Of a stretch of 64,000 nucleotides of DNA, positions 23,954-37,960 are shown piece after piece. A program made the position numbers and the translations under genes. The notes below the pieces were generated by a model that saw nothing but the letters and a program-made list of their open reading frames with translations, was not told the origin of the DNA and searched no databases. The first letter of the stretch is position 1, and every line of letters begins with the position of its first letter. The DNA is from Verticillium longisporum (taxonomy: Eukaryota; Ascomycota; Sordariomycetes; Glomerellales; Plectosphaerellaceae): the NCBI GenBank assembly GCA_019188255.1, contig JAETXT010000013.1, forward strand, positions 2,108,001 to 2,172,000. The letters run 5' to 3'.

Positions 23954-25700
23954 TCAAGCCGAGGTTTCAGCATCAATCGCGGCCACCATGTCAAAGATCC
24001 GATCCCGACTCTGAGAATCAAAAACGCGATCGGGATCCTCCATGGTATTCCCCGTCCTGGATCCCCTCACTCTATCGCCGATAGCAACGTAAACATACCG
24101 CACATAACGACCAGACGCATCAAGATTCTCCCGGTCCAGCGCAACGCCCACGTTGCGCACCTTGTGGTACCACAAGCTGTGACCCTGCGACTGCTGCCGC
24201 ATCTTGTCAATCTCAACCAGCCACCGCTCCGTACTGTAGGCAAGGAAGCTGTATGGCAGGATCTCACAGTGCCAGGTCGGTCGCCCGCCGCGCATGCCCA
24301 CCGACAGCAGTATGGGTATCTTCTGATCCTTGTACCTGATGCGCAGGATGAGGACGTTGATATCGCTCTTCAGCGGACCTCGGAAACCCACGACACTATA
24401 CACGGGCGTCGAAATGTGGGAGAAGGGCGACTGGGGGTACTGGGGGACGAGACAGTCGACGCTCAGGGGTGGATCGTTGCCCTCGAACCCGGAGACCCTC
24501 ACTGTGATGTGGAAGCCGTACTCGAAACGCGGCCGGTACGGCAGGATGCTGATGCCCGAAGTATCCCTTGGCGTCTTGCAGAGGATGTACAGATTTCGCA
24601 CCTCGGAGATCATGGCTGAGTGGATCGGGAAAGCGCGTCCCGGAAGAGCAACTCGCCGATAGACATTGTTTTCGACCAAAAGCGGCAGACACATGCGCCT
24701 TCGCTTGTCTGGATCGGTATCATCTGTACTAACAACATCCAAGACTGCGCAGACGGTGTGAACGGCGACAACGACGGGAAGCCTGATGCGCAGTCCGACA
24801 TTGGTAATCTGATATGGTGCGGAACTGTGGTTCCCCGGGGCGGGAACAAACTTTCCCGAGTCAAAGACGGCTGGCGAGGGTGCCAGAAGTGACAGCCAGC
24901 CGTGCGGCACCATGTCAGCCTCCCAGGTCCAGCAAAAGATGGTCTGATCGTCGCTGTTCTTGATGATCTCCTCCTGCAGCCGGAGGAACGCCTTGGACCC
25001 CTCGCCGTAGATGAGCGGCAGGTGAATGTCGAAGATGCCGAGCAGGCAGTACGCCATGTCTTCGACCCTCGTCGTTTCACGTTTCGCCGCCCAGCTGAGG
25101 CGCGCGGCGACGCTGGCGGAGAAGATCTTCTGGCTCTGCCCGAGGTAGGTGACGTCGATCCCCGTGATGGTCGAGATGGGGAAGCGCAGCTCCTGGCGCG
25201 TGCCAATGTCCTTCCAGTGGCGATTGAAGAAGGTGAGCTTCGGGGGCGCGAGCAGTTCCTGCAGGGTCCAGCCGCGGGTGAACCAGCGGCTGGCGCGCAG
25301 CTCCAAAGTCGGTCCCCTCCGTTTGAGCTCTGTGGAGAGGGAGAGTCCCTCGACCGGGGGCAGGGGGGCCACGCCGAAGGGACGAGATAGGCGTAGCAGA
25401 CGGCGGACGCCTCGTACCACGCGAACATGGAGTTGATGGCTTCTGACAGCTCGGCGCTGCTTGTCTTGTCGATGCAGTTTGTGTCTACCCACAGATAGTC
25501 GAGCCCGTCTTGCTCGGCTTGCAAACAGGCGGCCATGATCTTGCGGTATCCCGGCTTGAACGTCGGTCTCAGGGGGCTGTCCACTCCTGGTAGGAGACCT
25601 CATTGTCGCCTGCCCACGTGTGGGAGAGGATGGCGTACGGCGGCGTATCATCTCCGTAGAATAGCGTGATCTCTTTGGTCCTGACGTTGATGAGCCGCAT
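23954..25700 (-). pseudogene. HET-domain (heterokaryon incompatibility) protein, frameshifted
   Basis: HET-domain proteins trigger cell death after fusion of unlike hyphae. The minus strand starts MRLINVRTKEITLFYG (25700), then PPYAILSHTW and EVSYQEW. The frame shifts near 25580 to GYRKIMAAC...YLWVDTNCIDK and AINSMFAWYEASAVCYAYL, and shifts again near 25390 to ASRWFTRGWTLQELLAPP, LSWAAKRETTRVEDMAYCLLGIFDI and PLIYGEG, continuing open to the stop at 23954. These are the family motifs in order. About 20 residues usually present after SYQEW are also missing. The shifts lie at CCCCC and CCCCCC runs, so one or both may be assembly errors. The last 300 residues match no effector domain I know. Confidence 0.85.
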
Positions 25701-26114
25701 GGAGCTTCTTTCCCAGGCATGCGCTGCGGCGGTTCGTCCAGAGTCGGCGGCAACCGTTGAAGATTATTTTGCGCGAGGAGTATACAAAGCAAGCCTCGTT
25801 GGAGCCGATGCGCGTGTGGTCGGAGTACATCACAGTAGAGCCTCGCCCTGATGAGGGGGTGGGCGAAGCGACAATTATCGTTTACCGTGCGAAGCAATAT
25901 TGATCAGCTTTTGCACTGTGACGAGGATGGACACCGTTGAGGCAAGAGGAGAATCTTGCCGTCACCATGTTTGTGCTGCCTCACTGAAATTTGGTCGAGG
26001 CCCAAACGCCATGCCATGCTATGCTGAACAGACCAGATATGCCAAGGAATCGCTGGAGAAAGAAAAAGATGGCCTCCGCGCTCCATATACTCCAATGCTC
26101 GACACACGCATCCC

Positions 26115-27044
26115 TCACCAATCAGCGGCCCAGCCGTTCTCGTTCAGGAATTCCTCGGCCGCCTGTCTCAGTGCCAGGTTCGGCCGCAGCTCAGTCGGCT
26201 GAAGCGGCTCCCTGGTGAGGGGGTCACTCGGATGGCGGCGCAGGTGCTCCATGATGGATGCTCTCTCGTAGGATTTGCCCGTCTTGGTCTGCAGGCGTGT
26301 TAGTCAGAACGACAAGAGAAAAGAGGGAGGGTCAGGGGCAGGACTGACAACCCATGGATCAACGAAAACGTTAAAGGTGATGTCGTCAATCAGCCAGTCG
26401 GGGACCTCGCGCTTCTGCTCGCCCTTGGCCCTGGCCGTTTCGAAAACCCTCCGAATGTCAGTAATCTTGGCGTCCCACTCGGCCGCCACGTCACCCCCCT
26501 CGCTCTCGATCTCCGGCGCGGCTAGTGCCCTCTCCTTCTCCCGCCACATCGTCTCGACGACGTCGACCTCGAGATACTGGTCCTCCCTCTTGCGCCTCTT
26601 CTCCTTGTGCTCCCACCTCTCCTTCTTGCAGCGTAGCACCAGCGCCGTGACGGCAGCGAGCGACCTGTCGCCCGTCTCGATGCAGAGGGCGTGCGCGCGC
26701 AAGGCGGCGGTGGTAGCACCGTCAAAGTCCTGCAGCGATACGAGGGCCTGGGCCAGGTAGTACGAGGCCTTCATGTTGGCGGCGTTGAGGGCGAGGGCCT
26801 CTCGGCAGTCGGCGACGACGGCATCCCAGTAGTTGAGCTTCAGGCGGGCCATGGCGCGGTTCGTGTAGAGGTTCTGGTTCTTGGGGTCGGCGATGATCCT
26901 GACTTGTCAGCTGCGCGGCCTTTGGTCGGAGCGAGATGCGATGACGAACCCCTTGGAGTAGCATCCCTCGGCATTGATGTAGTCGCCCTTTTGGAAGTGG
27001 CGGTTGCCCTCCTCCTTGAGCTGCGCCGCCCTTGTTTCCGACAT
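26115..27044 (-). CDS. CHIP-like TPR/U-box E3 ubiquitin ligase
   Basis: This is a homologue of the co-chaperone CHIP (STUB1), which binds Hsp70/Hsp90 tails through TPRs and ubiquitinates their clients in the cytosol. Exons are 27044-26950, 26898-26349 and 26288-26115, 272 residues. TPRs fill residues about 5-125 (AAQLKEEGNRHFQKGDY, NLYTNRAMARLKL, KASYYLAQALVSLQDF). A charged helical linker rich in Lys/Arg/Glu follows (CKKERWEHKEKRRKRE). The U-box is at the C-terminus: DDITFNVFVDPWV, KTGKSYERASIMEHL, DPLTREPL, LRPNLALRQAAEEFL. The first intron (51 nt) has an unusual GTTCGT donor, accepted because the frame and TPR continue exactly across it; the second has GTCAGT and a CTAAC branch site. The gene appears intact. 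Confidence 0.9.
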
Positions 27045-29683
27045 GGTGGAATGTGTTGCCCGTTGCAAATCGAATTCGAGATTTGATTTTATTTCGAGAG
27101 AAGCTCGTGCTTCAGACAATTGTCGGCCCCTTCGGATGTATAAATCGTGCAGACGCACAAGTTATCGATGCGGTTCGAGATGCGGCGAGGCGGCTGCAGA
27201 GGGCGACGTCGCCAGTCGGACAAGCAGTCGGGGCGAGGAAAGCGTCGAAGGAGAAACGAGAGCTCCTTGCAAGATGATGCACGCGTCAAGCGGAATCCCC
27301 TTTTCAGACGGCCATTCGGTCAAGCACGTCGACGACCGGGACCTTTCACTTCAGAGGCCACGGCGTTGCGATCGCGCGACCAGTACGCTAGGCGCGCCGA
27401 CCCGCCGGAGCATTTCTAAGCGGTGGAAGTGTCCGCCGCTGGAAGATTCCAGAATTAGGGGCCTCGAGCGCTGGAAGACCCCGAATCGGCCGCTGCGTCA
27501 TTTTCGCCGATTGATAAGATAGCACAGGGCTGAGTCGGACTACCCCGCCTCGGCCTGTGCTCGTTCGAGTTGCCCGTTCGCTTGCTCGCGTGTCGACGAG
27601 ACAGCAGCTGCGATCCAGGCGAGGTTGCATGGAGGGCTCTGCCTGTTATTATCGGTACTCTAATAGGCAACAGGCGCTCGAGGTGCACCCACTCATCTCT
27701 CTCCGACCGGCGCAGTGCGTGATCCAAAGGATAATCAACTGTCAAATGATGCAGCACCGACAGGCTGGGCGAAGAACACAACGGAGAACAAATGAATGAT
27801 AGCCACTGCACCTCGCCTACCCGGTGAACGAGCATACAACACCTCGATAGGGTCTCCAACCCGGCCCTTTCTCGGCCATCTTCCAGCGGCTCGGCCATCG
27901 TCCTTCCTCCAGAGCATCGAGATCAAGCCGGGCAGGGTCGTGATCTGGGCGTTATCCGGTGGCTGCCAACCTCGCCTTCCCCGCAAGCTAAACTGGCCAG
28001 TAACTGGGACAAGACCGCGCGAGAGGGTTGTTGAATGACTCGGCGGCCAGCGGGAGGGAGGTCAGGTGCGGGGAAGACACGCACAGAAGGTTGACAATGT
28101 CCGGAAGCCAAGAATGATAGCGCTGATGTTGTTCATACTTTGAAGCACCCTGGTGAGCAATCAAAAGCTGCTCTCATCTATTCGTTATGTAGTAAAGGCG
28201 GATCGTGTTGAGGCTACCTGACTGAGCACCCTCGTCGACACCCAAAACCCAACTCCATGGGGCTCGCTCCGAACAGTCGACTGGCAGCTGAATGCCGACC
28301 AAGTATGACCTTGATGTCTTCTAGGGTGCTCGTCTACCTCCAGCAAGGTAGCTATGATGCCAGCCCCCATGCCATATTCGCCAATCAACTGTGGGTGTAG
28401 GGGTCAAGGCGTGCCTTTCGTTAGCCCCTGTTTCTGTTTGCGCCTGGCCTGCGATCCCGACCATGTAGGTGCAGTAGTCTTGCGCAGGCCGGGCCAACCA
28501 CTGCCAACGGCCTGCCCTCGGTACCAACAGAGCCTATCAATCACCACACAAGCCTCCGACGATCGATACCATGTGAGGCATTGATAGTTGCCAGCTCGCG
28601 CACCTTGCAGGTTTCCATGATGCGGTTTAGACGCCCCCACTCTGCCTGTGGGTAAGTTCCCGGTCACAGACTTTAGGATACCACACCACCCACTCTGACA
28701 CCTGCCAGGCGAGAAGGGCATGCATGACAGAGCTCCAAGATAACGTTGGCGAACTGGAGCCCCGTCGATTTGTACTCTTCAGAGGAACCTACCAGCTGAC
28801 ACCAACACACGGTTTGCCCAATTCGAGCACAAGGTGTCGATCGAAGCTCGAGAGACTCGGTCTCGCAAGGTGGGCCCTCAACTGGGCTCAGTCGGTAGAT
28901 GCAAAATCGATGTGATTGGAGGAATGACGCCAAAAGCTTTTGGCTCGTCAATGATACATCCCGATAGCGTCATATAGGATTCCAGGCGGTGAGTGTCTGT
29001 TCGTGCGGCTTCGGATCTCCGAATTGGGTTCCCATTTCTTTGATGCTCGGACGGGCGCGAGCTTGCGAGGAGGAGAGGAGTCGTGCCTCCCCAGAAGCGT
29101 CTCCCCGGGAACACTTTCAAAGAGCATAGTGGACCGGCGAGTCCCGAGCTTGTCCGCGTTTCTCGATGAGCAGTCGAGTTGACCATTTGCATTGCAGCGG
29201 AAGCAGATGTGCTATTGATCTCTCCAATCTTGAATTACACTTGACTGCCTTGGTACACTTTGTGAGCAGTATGGGACTACCTGGTTGTGTAGGGCATGGT
29301 CACTGTACTGAGGGGCCCGAGTGACGTAGGTCTAGCGAACATCGTACTCTGCCGCTATTATACATTGTCGCTCATGAAGCCATATGACTTGTGTTACTAC
29401 TCAATGTCGCTTCAGTGAATGGATGTGTCGCATAACCTTGGAGACAATGTCGAGGCACTCGCGGCCCACGCTAAGAATCGTTATACAACGAGATGATCGA
29501 AAGATGCTGAGTCCCGGCGATCCCGATGCTCAATTTCCACGTTGAATGCATCAGCATGCCGGCGAAGTCGTGTCATGTTTGATGGTGTACAAGGTGTCAG
29601 CCACATGGAAGAGAAACGTCTTCCGTCGTCAACTGTTAGCGGTGGTCATGTTGCATTTGAATAGTACAATGCTCGCTGTCGGT
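27045..29683. other. Long gene-free stretch of normal composition
   Basis: These 2.6 kb contain only short, mutually overlapping open frames on both strands. I find no motif, splice chain, tRNA or transposon end. The part next to 27044 should hold the promoter of the U-box gene. Confidence 0.5.
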
Positions 29684-32148
29684 CTATAATGCTTCGACGC
29701 TATCCTGTTGTATCAGCCCAACGCCGCGTTTGAACTCGCGAAGCCACTCGGTGTTATCAGCGGGGGTTTGGTCCCAGGGGTCATCACTTTATACAGTCAG
29801 TGTACTGTTGCCAAGGTGTCCTCCCACGAGAACGGCGTCAGACTCACCTGTCGTACCACAGCCAACGGGCTTCATACTGGATCTCTTCGTCCGTAGGCAC
29901 GTGCCTCTTTGGGTTGTTCGGCGACATGGCACTCACAACAAGCCGTGTCAAGCCTGCCGTCAGCCTGCTATAACTGTTATGGTCGTTCAAAAGGAATGGC
30001 ATGCCGTCACCGCCGCGCAAAGATTGACCAGAGCTCAGCAGCGTGCTCGTCAAGAATGAGCTCGATAAGGGTTCGGCGTCCTTCTGAGGCCAAACTTCAG
30101 GCCAAACTTCTGGGGGCTTTTGGCCCAGAGGAGTGTGACCGGTGTCTCTTTGGTGCGCAAATGCAAGAATGCCTCGCGGCTCATCTGTGGAGAGCTGTTG
30201 GTCCCGCTGGCGAAGAGGCTCCAGCCACTTGCTCGATCCCCAGACGAGTCGCAGCAGAAAGTCTTTGAACAGCTTGGAGGGATTGGGTGAGCAAGTCTCG
30301 ACGCTTTCGAGAATCTCAGACGCCTCCTGTTGCAGCGTGTAGTCGGACAAGACGAGGCCGAGAGCTCCATGCATGACGATACGCTGATGCATCTCAAGCT
30401 CAAGTTCGCAATTGTCGAAGATATTACTCTTGCCGTTGATCGTGAGCTTTGTCAATCGTGACTTGGCGACTTGTTGCATGGGAAGAAGTCGAGCCGCATT
30501 TGACGTTTCGGAAGCCATGAAGACATCCCGCAACCAGGACGCCGATGATGGCAGCGAAAAGGGTGACAAGACTTCAGCACCAAAGATGATGGAGCAACCT
30601 TCAAACTGCAGCTCTTGATCGGAGGGAAAGCTACCGTTGGTGTCGAGGTAGTTGCGCATGTAGTGCTCCAGCTCCAGCTTGACGAGCTCGTACGCGCTGG
30701 TCGGTGTATCGGGAGGTCCCATCATGGACGATATGGGGAGCGGCGACTTCTGCTCGTAGTGGATAAGGTCTGGCGGGTAAGTAAGGGACCAGGGCTTCTC
30801 GTAGGGGCTACTCACATGGTGGCATTGCGTTTTCGACCGTTTCGACGACCTGTGGGTCAAACCCCCAAGTCCCCTTCCAGTCGTCCATGGTGTTTCCACT
30901 CTTGAAGTGTGCTGCAAGGTGATCAACACGAGCATCCCAGGATGTCAAGCTGGCATCGCAAAAACCACATCGCGACCGTATTTCTCGGCCCGAGACTTTC
31001 CATTGGTCCATCGGCCACTTCATGAACTTGGAGCCATGCACCAGCTTGAGGTGCTGCTGGAGGTGGTCTTTGCGGTAGTAGGTCCGGTCTGAGAGCGATC
31101 TATCGAGGCAAGCGGCGTGGTTGTGCTGATCCACGTGCGCCGCGTCCGGGTCGGCTGCTCCGCAGTATACGCAAAGTTCGATGCTCGTGTCTGGGTGAAC
31201 GGCGGTGGCTCCAGTTGGTGAGCAGATCCATTCCTCGAGTGACAGGTGAAGCGATTTCTCGTGGCGCTGCCAGTCGTACTTGTGCTTGAATGTTTCGATA
31301 CAGAAAGTGCACTGATACATGTGACAAGCACGGATCAGACTTGGCCTGCTGCTTTGTTGGCGTCGCGCAGGTGCTCGCCTACGCCGACGGTTAACCCTTG
31401 CTGTAGAGGAGATGGCGGAATTTCGAGACGATGCTCGAGAGCCCGATCCTCTGCTGGAACGAGATCGGCCAGCGCTGCTGATTGACGAAGCGTTGTCCAA
31501 CGATTGATCGGAAGCGTGTGAGTAGTACGGCGTGCGAGGCGACCCGGAAGCAGCGGCGATGGCGCGGGAGATATCCGACATGTCTGCCGCTTCGTGTTCC
31601 GGTGGCGAGCTCTCCCATCGCTGCAGGATGTTCATCTGTTCGAAAGGCACCGGCGTTGGTCGTCGCGAGGGAATCTCGATCGGCACTCCTTCCCTGTGTG
31701 TCGTTTCGGGTGAGACGATGGGTGAAGAAGATTGAGAGGGCCGGAGTTTGGAACGCCGCCGGGTGTTGGCGAGCCAGTTGGTCACCTGCAGTTTGGTGAG
31801 GCCGGTTTTGTCCTGGAGCATTTCGAGGTCCTTCGGGGAGGCGTAGGGGTATTTCACATGGGCGGCGATCCAATTTCTGAGTACTCTGACGGAGCTGGCT
31901 GTAAAGCGATTGAAAACCTTTGTTGGCCGGTCGCCCAATGGAGTGGCATCGAAAGTTGCCCCTCCGCCGGGTCCGGCAGCCGACATCCCATCTGGGGCAT
32001 GTACAGCTTGCTGCGTCTGGAGGTCATTGTCGAAGCTGGTGATGGGATCGGGAGGTGTGACGAGGGTGAGCAGGCCTGGATCAACGTGAGTTGAACCTGG
32101 GCCTTGAGATTTAGGGAAGGTGTCGTTGGGAGGGGTATGGTCAGCCAT
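29684..32148 (-). CDS. Homeodomain (KN type) and C2H2 zinc-finger transcription factor
   Basis: Predicted nuclear DNA-binding regulator, 785 residues from exons 32148-30816, 30769-29848 and 29786-29684, with phases matching. A KN/TALE-type homeodomain lies at about residues 73-137; its recognition helix reads LQVTNWLANTRRRSK. A Ser/Arg-rich linker follows (about 235-270). Then C2H2-type fingers: YQCTFCIETFKHKYDWQRHEKSLH, a CVYCGAADPDAAHVDQHNHAAC unit, and CGFCDASLTSWDARVDHLAAHF. The C-terminal 330 residues are of the kind that follows such fingers in this fungal family, ending DDPWDQTPADNTEWLREF. The last exon was placed by a GTGAGT donor and an AAAG acceptor that restore that ending. The targets are unknown. 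The gene looks complete. Confidence 0.85.
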
Positions 32149-33999
32149 TCTCGTGCTTCAGATAAAATGTGTACGGCAGGCCGTTCAATTGGGAGCTGGC
32201 TCGAGGTAACATGTCGAGAATGAGCTGGCCTGACAGTCGGGGTTGTGAGATACTACGATGATGATGTCTGGGGTGATAGAGGTTGACCTGAAAGGCGCGA
32301 TTCCCACCCCACCCCGAGAGCTTGCCAGGCGCTATCCAGCCATAGGCCGCTTTGCCTTTCCAAGGGAAGTATGGTGTGGTGGGGTCCATGGCGCTTTTCA
32401 GCTGATCACCACACGTGATAGGTCCGCTGCCAACTGCATGCATGCAATTGCCGTTTCCAGCAATCTCGAAGCTCGACGGCGCATTTGTCTCCCAAGATAG
32501 CGCATGATCTTGGGAGGTCGAGTCTTGATCAATCGCTGAATCTCTGCTCGAAGGGTGCTCGAAGGGGATTCGAAGGGGATTCGGGATTCGAAGGGAATAT
32601 TTCGAAGTCTGCATTTCCATAGAGTTCGCCATATCAACCTTCGAGGAGAGAAAATTCTGAATTGAGTCGGGCACCTCCTCATCGGCCGCCCAACAACGTA
32701 TGAGGCCGTCGCCATACCATGATTTGGCAAAACAGCAAGCACGCCGGCATCTCAAGATGTTTGGCAGAGCTGATGTTGGTAATGCCGAGAATATTATTGA
32801 GAATGACGACACATTACGGTCCCTTCTCACCCTTTCCAAGCACCCAACCCGCTTCAGCGAGTATCATGACATCTGTCGCTTAGGGCAATTCCCTACAATA
32901 CGCCAGCATATCCATCACTTCCGGCGACCATTCCAAGAACCGATCACCCGGGGACAGTCAACCGGAATAGCGCTGGCCGACCTATCCATCCTCGAACAGT
33001 TCGAGAACTCACGACTCAACTAAGATGAAGATATAGAAGATCTCGAATACGATGATCTAGATAACTCAACTTTTGCTTTTGAGGAGAACGCTGATGAGGA
33101 AGCTGCGGAATGGGCGAGCACGGGACGAAACTATGGTTCTCAAGGCAGTTTCAGGCCTTCTCAGCGGACTTGACGTCGGTATCGATCCTTCAGATGAAAG
33201 TGGACTCAAGCTCGATCTCTGTCAGTAAATCTTTCGCATTTTTCAAAGCCACGGGAAGGACGCGGCAGCGCGTAACTTTTATTGCGCGAAGGTCGACACG
33301 ACAATGAAACGGTATGATTCCAGATTCCCGGCAATCTCAAACATTATCGAAGTCAAGTGCCATCAGAATGGCGCGATTCGTGTCAAGATGCAGCATGCAG
33401 CGGAGATGGTAGCATTCATCGCCGCTGAGCGCTCGAGTTTGCAAAAAGGTCGACTTCACATCCTGTACAAAACATGGAGGAAAACGAAACTGACAATCTT
33501 TATAGCAGCGACCATAGCACTCGACCCGCCATCTTGATTGCCACGAACCATGGAAAGATCGTCCTCCGCGTGGCCGAATAGCCTTGAGTTCTTGGAATGT
33601 ATGGAAAACGCACCAATGCCCCGCACTCGTGCTGTAGCAGGGACTGATTCCTTCTTGAAAATCCACTCATTTGGACCACGGGACATCACGGATGAAATGA
33701 TCTAGCTGCTGCTTATATCATGCTAACTGTGAGGTGTATCTACGTCATAAAAATATGTATATAATTGCATAGTCTGTTATCAATAATACCTGTGCAGGTT
33801 TAAACAATCCGGAGCCGTTATGGAATTACATTACCTCATTCATTATCTTATCATCAATCACGACTCTAGAGTACATAGCTCCTAAACAATGTTTTTAAGG
33901 TGTTTTTTGCTCTTCCTAAGACAGTCACAGGCTACTATACAACATGGCCGACAAACAAACTCAGTTCGGGACCGGGATCGGTACTACTAACGTTGAGAC
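32149..33999. other. Region without an assignable gene; possible decayed coding pieces
   Basis: The first few hundred bases are promoter for the homeodomain gene. On the plus strand around 33000-33540 some pieces look protein-like (a run with IEVKCHQNGAIRVKMQHAAEM at 33347-33410) but sit in different frames without introns that would join them. It may be a decayed gene next to the retroelement; I cannot name a family. Confidence 0.4.
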
Positions 34000-34206
34000 T
34001 GTAAGGGGCTGGTCGTCGAGCGTCGCGCTAGGACGAGGCCTTAAATGTATTATTACTAGATAAAGAATAAGAATAAGAAGAATGCTATAATAGCTCTTTA
34101 TGCCCCTTTATAATGGAAAACAAGGGGTCGCGTAGGAGCCTACCTACGAACTAGCTACTAAGGCGTAGCCTTAGCTTTATAGCTTAGCCGGGTATAACCT
34201 ATAATA
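34000..34206 (-). repeat. 3' LTR of the Gypsy element
   Basis: On the plus strand it starts TGTAAGGGGCTGG and ends CCTATAATA, which is CCTATAACA after one RIP change, so the element-strand LTR runs TGTTATAGG...CCTTACA. Directly beyond (34207-34218) the minus strand is AAAGGGGGATAT, a polypurine tract as expected next to a 3' LTR. The first 60 bp keep normal composition. No second LTR is found. Confidence 0.6.
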
Positions 34207-37200
34207 ATATCCCCCTTTATATAGGTTATATATTATAATTATTATAAATTTCGAAGTAAATTTATTTATTTATTATAGTATTATTATTTAATTATTAAAG
34301 TAAATATAGCTAGCTTTTATAGGGAATCTATTATTCCTTTTATATATTTCCCTTATTATTCTAGGTTACGTTTCGAGTTTCTTTCTCCTCTTAACTCTAT
34401 TTACCTATATTATTGCTACTACCGCCCCTATCCTCGTAAATTACTACTCTAGTACGGGAAGTATTATATACTTAAGCTAATATTTACTAACTTCTCTATA
34501 ATTATTAAAATAGTTTATTATAAATTTTATATATCCTTATAGAGTTATTTTAATTCTTTCCTAGCTATTATATTTTTATTAATATATTAAGTATTTTAAT
34601 AGACCTATATAAATACTACTATTACTATAATAGTAAGACTATTATACTATTACTAATATAATATAATATTAATATATTTTAGATATCCGCTTATACTTCC
34701 TATATTCGTAATATTCCTACCCCTAATAGTACTACTATCGTTACTCCCTCTAAGAATAATAATAATAATAATATAAATACCTTTGTTATATATTACGTTT
34801 CCTATACTACCTCTATAATAGAATCCTACCTCTATACCTAAGCGCTCTAAGAAAGGCGCTAATACCTAGTATGCTCGGTTCTACTACCCCTATATTATTC
34901 GCCTAATTACTAACTATATTTAGGTTAGTATCTAGGAGTAGTACCTAGGCGTACTTAGTTATAATTATATATATTACGATTAATATAGTAAGTATTCCTA
35001 TATTATAGTATTATTATATTTTCTAACGTTTTTTATTATAGGTATTAGCTATAAGTACTTTAAGTACGCTTATACTAATTACCTTTATATTACTATAATC
35101 CCTAAAGCTTACGCTACTACTACTACCCTCATTAATACTACTACTACCTATATCGCTAACGATAATACTATAGTATATTTACGTTCTTACTCTATCTTCG
35201 CTTCTAGTTCATTTCTAACTTATAGTAGACCCGCTACGCTTAGGAGGACGCTATCGCTATATTCTACTAGACTAAGAATACTATCTGTACTATATATATT
35301 AAGGCCGCTATTAAGGCTACCGCCCTATCCCCTATAGTTACTGCCCCCGCCCCTATTACTTTCTCGTAGCCTACTAGCGCTACCCTTATTATTTATAAGC
35401 TAGCCGTCTAGGCTAGTCTCGGTCGTATAGAGTTATTCCTCGAGCGCCTTATCGCTATTATTAAGGCCGATATAGACTCTAAAGTTACTAAGGAGGAGCT
35501 TACTACCTAGGATAAGGAATAAATAGCTTTATTACGTTTTTAGAGTTTTTCTAGGGCGTTTTTATTACGTTTTCATATCGTTTAAGCTATATCGATATAG
35601 GGGAGTCGCTTTAATAACTCCCCTTTAATTTATAGTTTTTATTTATTACTCTAATATTACTTAAGGGCGGTCTACTTTAATAGGCTACTTAACTAATAGT
35701 AGTACCTATTTAGGACTAAGTTAAATACGCTATAATTATATAGCTTACTTTAAGCTTCTTCCTTATTTTCGCTATAATTATTTACTAATAAGAGTCTATA
35801 GGCCTATCGTTTTCTTAGATTAGGCCGTATTATCCTTCGAATTCCTTTAATATATTAATATCTTTAAATCTAGAGACTAATTCCTATATTAGTTTAGAGT
35901 ATCCTTACTATAATATTAATACTTCTTAATAGGACCCTCTACCTCTTCGCTACGTCCTTATATAGAATATCTCGTTAATTAATTATATTATTCTAATAAT
36001 ATCTTTATAGATAGGCTCGGATCGCTTATTATATACTAGCTATCCTAGTAAGGGGTCGTTATAGGTACGATAGAAGAGGTCTATATAGAACCTAGGGTAT
36101 ACTTTATTTAATATATTAAGCTCTATTATATATAAGCTAATAACCTTTATTATATAGTATTTCTAATATAATTAATCGAGCTTCTTAGATAGCCTCCTTA
36201 TTTTAAAGTTAATTAGCGATAGCTAAACGTAATCGCCTATTCTATATCTTTCCGATAATTACTTCTAATAGTTAGCGTTTTCCTCTATCCTTATTTAAGC
36301 TATTATTATACTAGCTTATATAAAGTCTATTATTTTCTAAAAGCATTCTATTAATTCTCTTACTTTAAATTTATAATATCTTAATAATAGTATCTAGCTA
36401 ATTTATATCTAATTAATATAGTAATTATAAATAACGAAGAAGGGGCTTACCCTAATTATCGAACTAGCTTAATTATTAATAGCTAGCTAGGCGGTCGCTA
36501 AGTAGCTATACTAATCGTCCTATATATAATAGATATAAGGCCTAAAGTACGCTTATATTTCCTAGTTAAGCTATTCTAAACTCCTATCTATCTATAAGTA
36601 ATATACTATATTAAGTTACTACTTTATATTAATAAGTAGATAGAAGTAAGCCTAGAACTTACTTATCTAATTCGAGCTTCTATTATTAATTATCGATTTT
36701 AGTATTCTATAGTACTAGAAGTAATAGTTTAAGAACCGTTTAGCGTAGGCTTCTATATCTATTAACCCTATTACTTCTAAGGTAATTAATTTTAAGAGCC
36801 TATTAGTAATTACTGATAAATAGTATAGCTTCCTAGGCTCTATTAATAATAGATCTATTATAAAATCTATAGCGAGGTCGTAATAGATATACTATAGGAT
36901 TAGTAGGGGTTTTAAGAGGCTATATTTTAAATTATATTAGATCTTCGACTATCTATATATATTATAGTTCCTAAGGAACTATTATATATCCTATAATTGC
37001 CCTAGCTAGAAGAACTATTAAGCTATAATTATAATCGTATTATCCTTACCTATATAGTTATAAGTCTTAGTATTATAGGTCTTTTAGATAATCTTTATCT
37101 ATAATACTTTATTATCCTAGCTACTAAATATCTAATTCCTCTCTCTAAACGTTAGATCGCCTATAATATCGATATTATACTCTAATATCTATATTCTTAA

Positions 37201-37960
37201 TTATAAATTAGGGGAAAATTAGCTATCTCTTTATAAAACTACTACTTTTATAGTATAATACTATTAATCCCTTTCCTAGGCTTTAATCTAAAGTCTCTTA
37301 AGCTTAACGTCTACTAGGAAGTATACCTTAAGCCCCTTAATTATATCGATACGTTTAATATTTAGGGTATATTCTTAGTAACTTTTTATAATATTATTAT
37401 TAAATATCTATAAATAGTATACTTATATTAGACTATCTATTCTAATTAATACTATATCTTATTTATAGTAGGAGAGTATATTTATAGCTATATTCTCGCT
37501 ACCCTTCCTATATACTAGCTAGAGGTTAAACTCCGCTAACTATCTAGCCTAGCGATTCTATCTTTCTAATAGATCTCGCTTAACTATAAAGTACTCTAGG
37601 TTCTTATAATCGGTTAATATAGTAAACTCGTAGCTCTTTAGCTCTATCCTCTATATTTCTAAGTACTAGATTATTATTAAGAGCTCTTTATTATAGATAA
37701 AGTAGTTATATTTAGCCTTTATTAGTTTATAATAATAATATACTATTACCCTTTATTAGCTATCCTTAGCTATTTAAGATATTACTCCTCCTATAATTAT
37801 CCTAGAATAATCGGTTTCTATTAAAATATTTAGGGCTAAGTCGAAGTCTATAAATATTAATTTTTCTTAAAAGCGCCTTTTTAGCTCTTAGAATACTACT
37901 TCCTCTTTATTTCCCTATTTAAAAACTATATTCTTTCTAGTAAATTTTATTAAAGGTAAC
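34000..37960 (-). mobile_element. Ty3/Gypsy retrotransposon, 3' half, RIP-degenerate
   Basis: The minus strand at about 37950-37480, read through RIP stops, gives an RNase H/RT-connection segment with family landmarks: ELKRRF, FDLALNILIETDYS, YNYFIYNKELL and FTILTDYKNLEYF, then the R-x-A-R-x-x-x-x-L region. That order is Ty3/Gypsy polyprotein. The element's 3' LTR lies at 34000-34206. The reverse transcriptase that should precede RNase H is absent because at about 37960 the sequence changes to inverted hAT. The 34210-37480 part should be integrase and tail, but I could not identify motifs there. A plus-strand stretch at about 35280-35510 also reads like protein and may belong to another nested element. 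Confidence 0.7.

Noticed and set aside
25700..25897. N-terminal extension of the long frame that ends at 23954
   Set aside because: That frame is not the HET frame here; the HET start MRLINV lies at 25700 in another frame.
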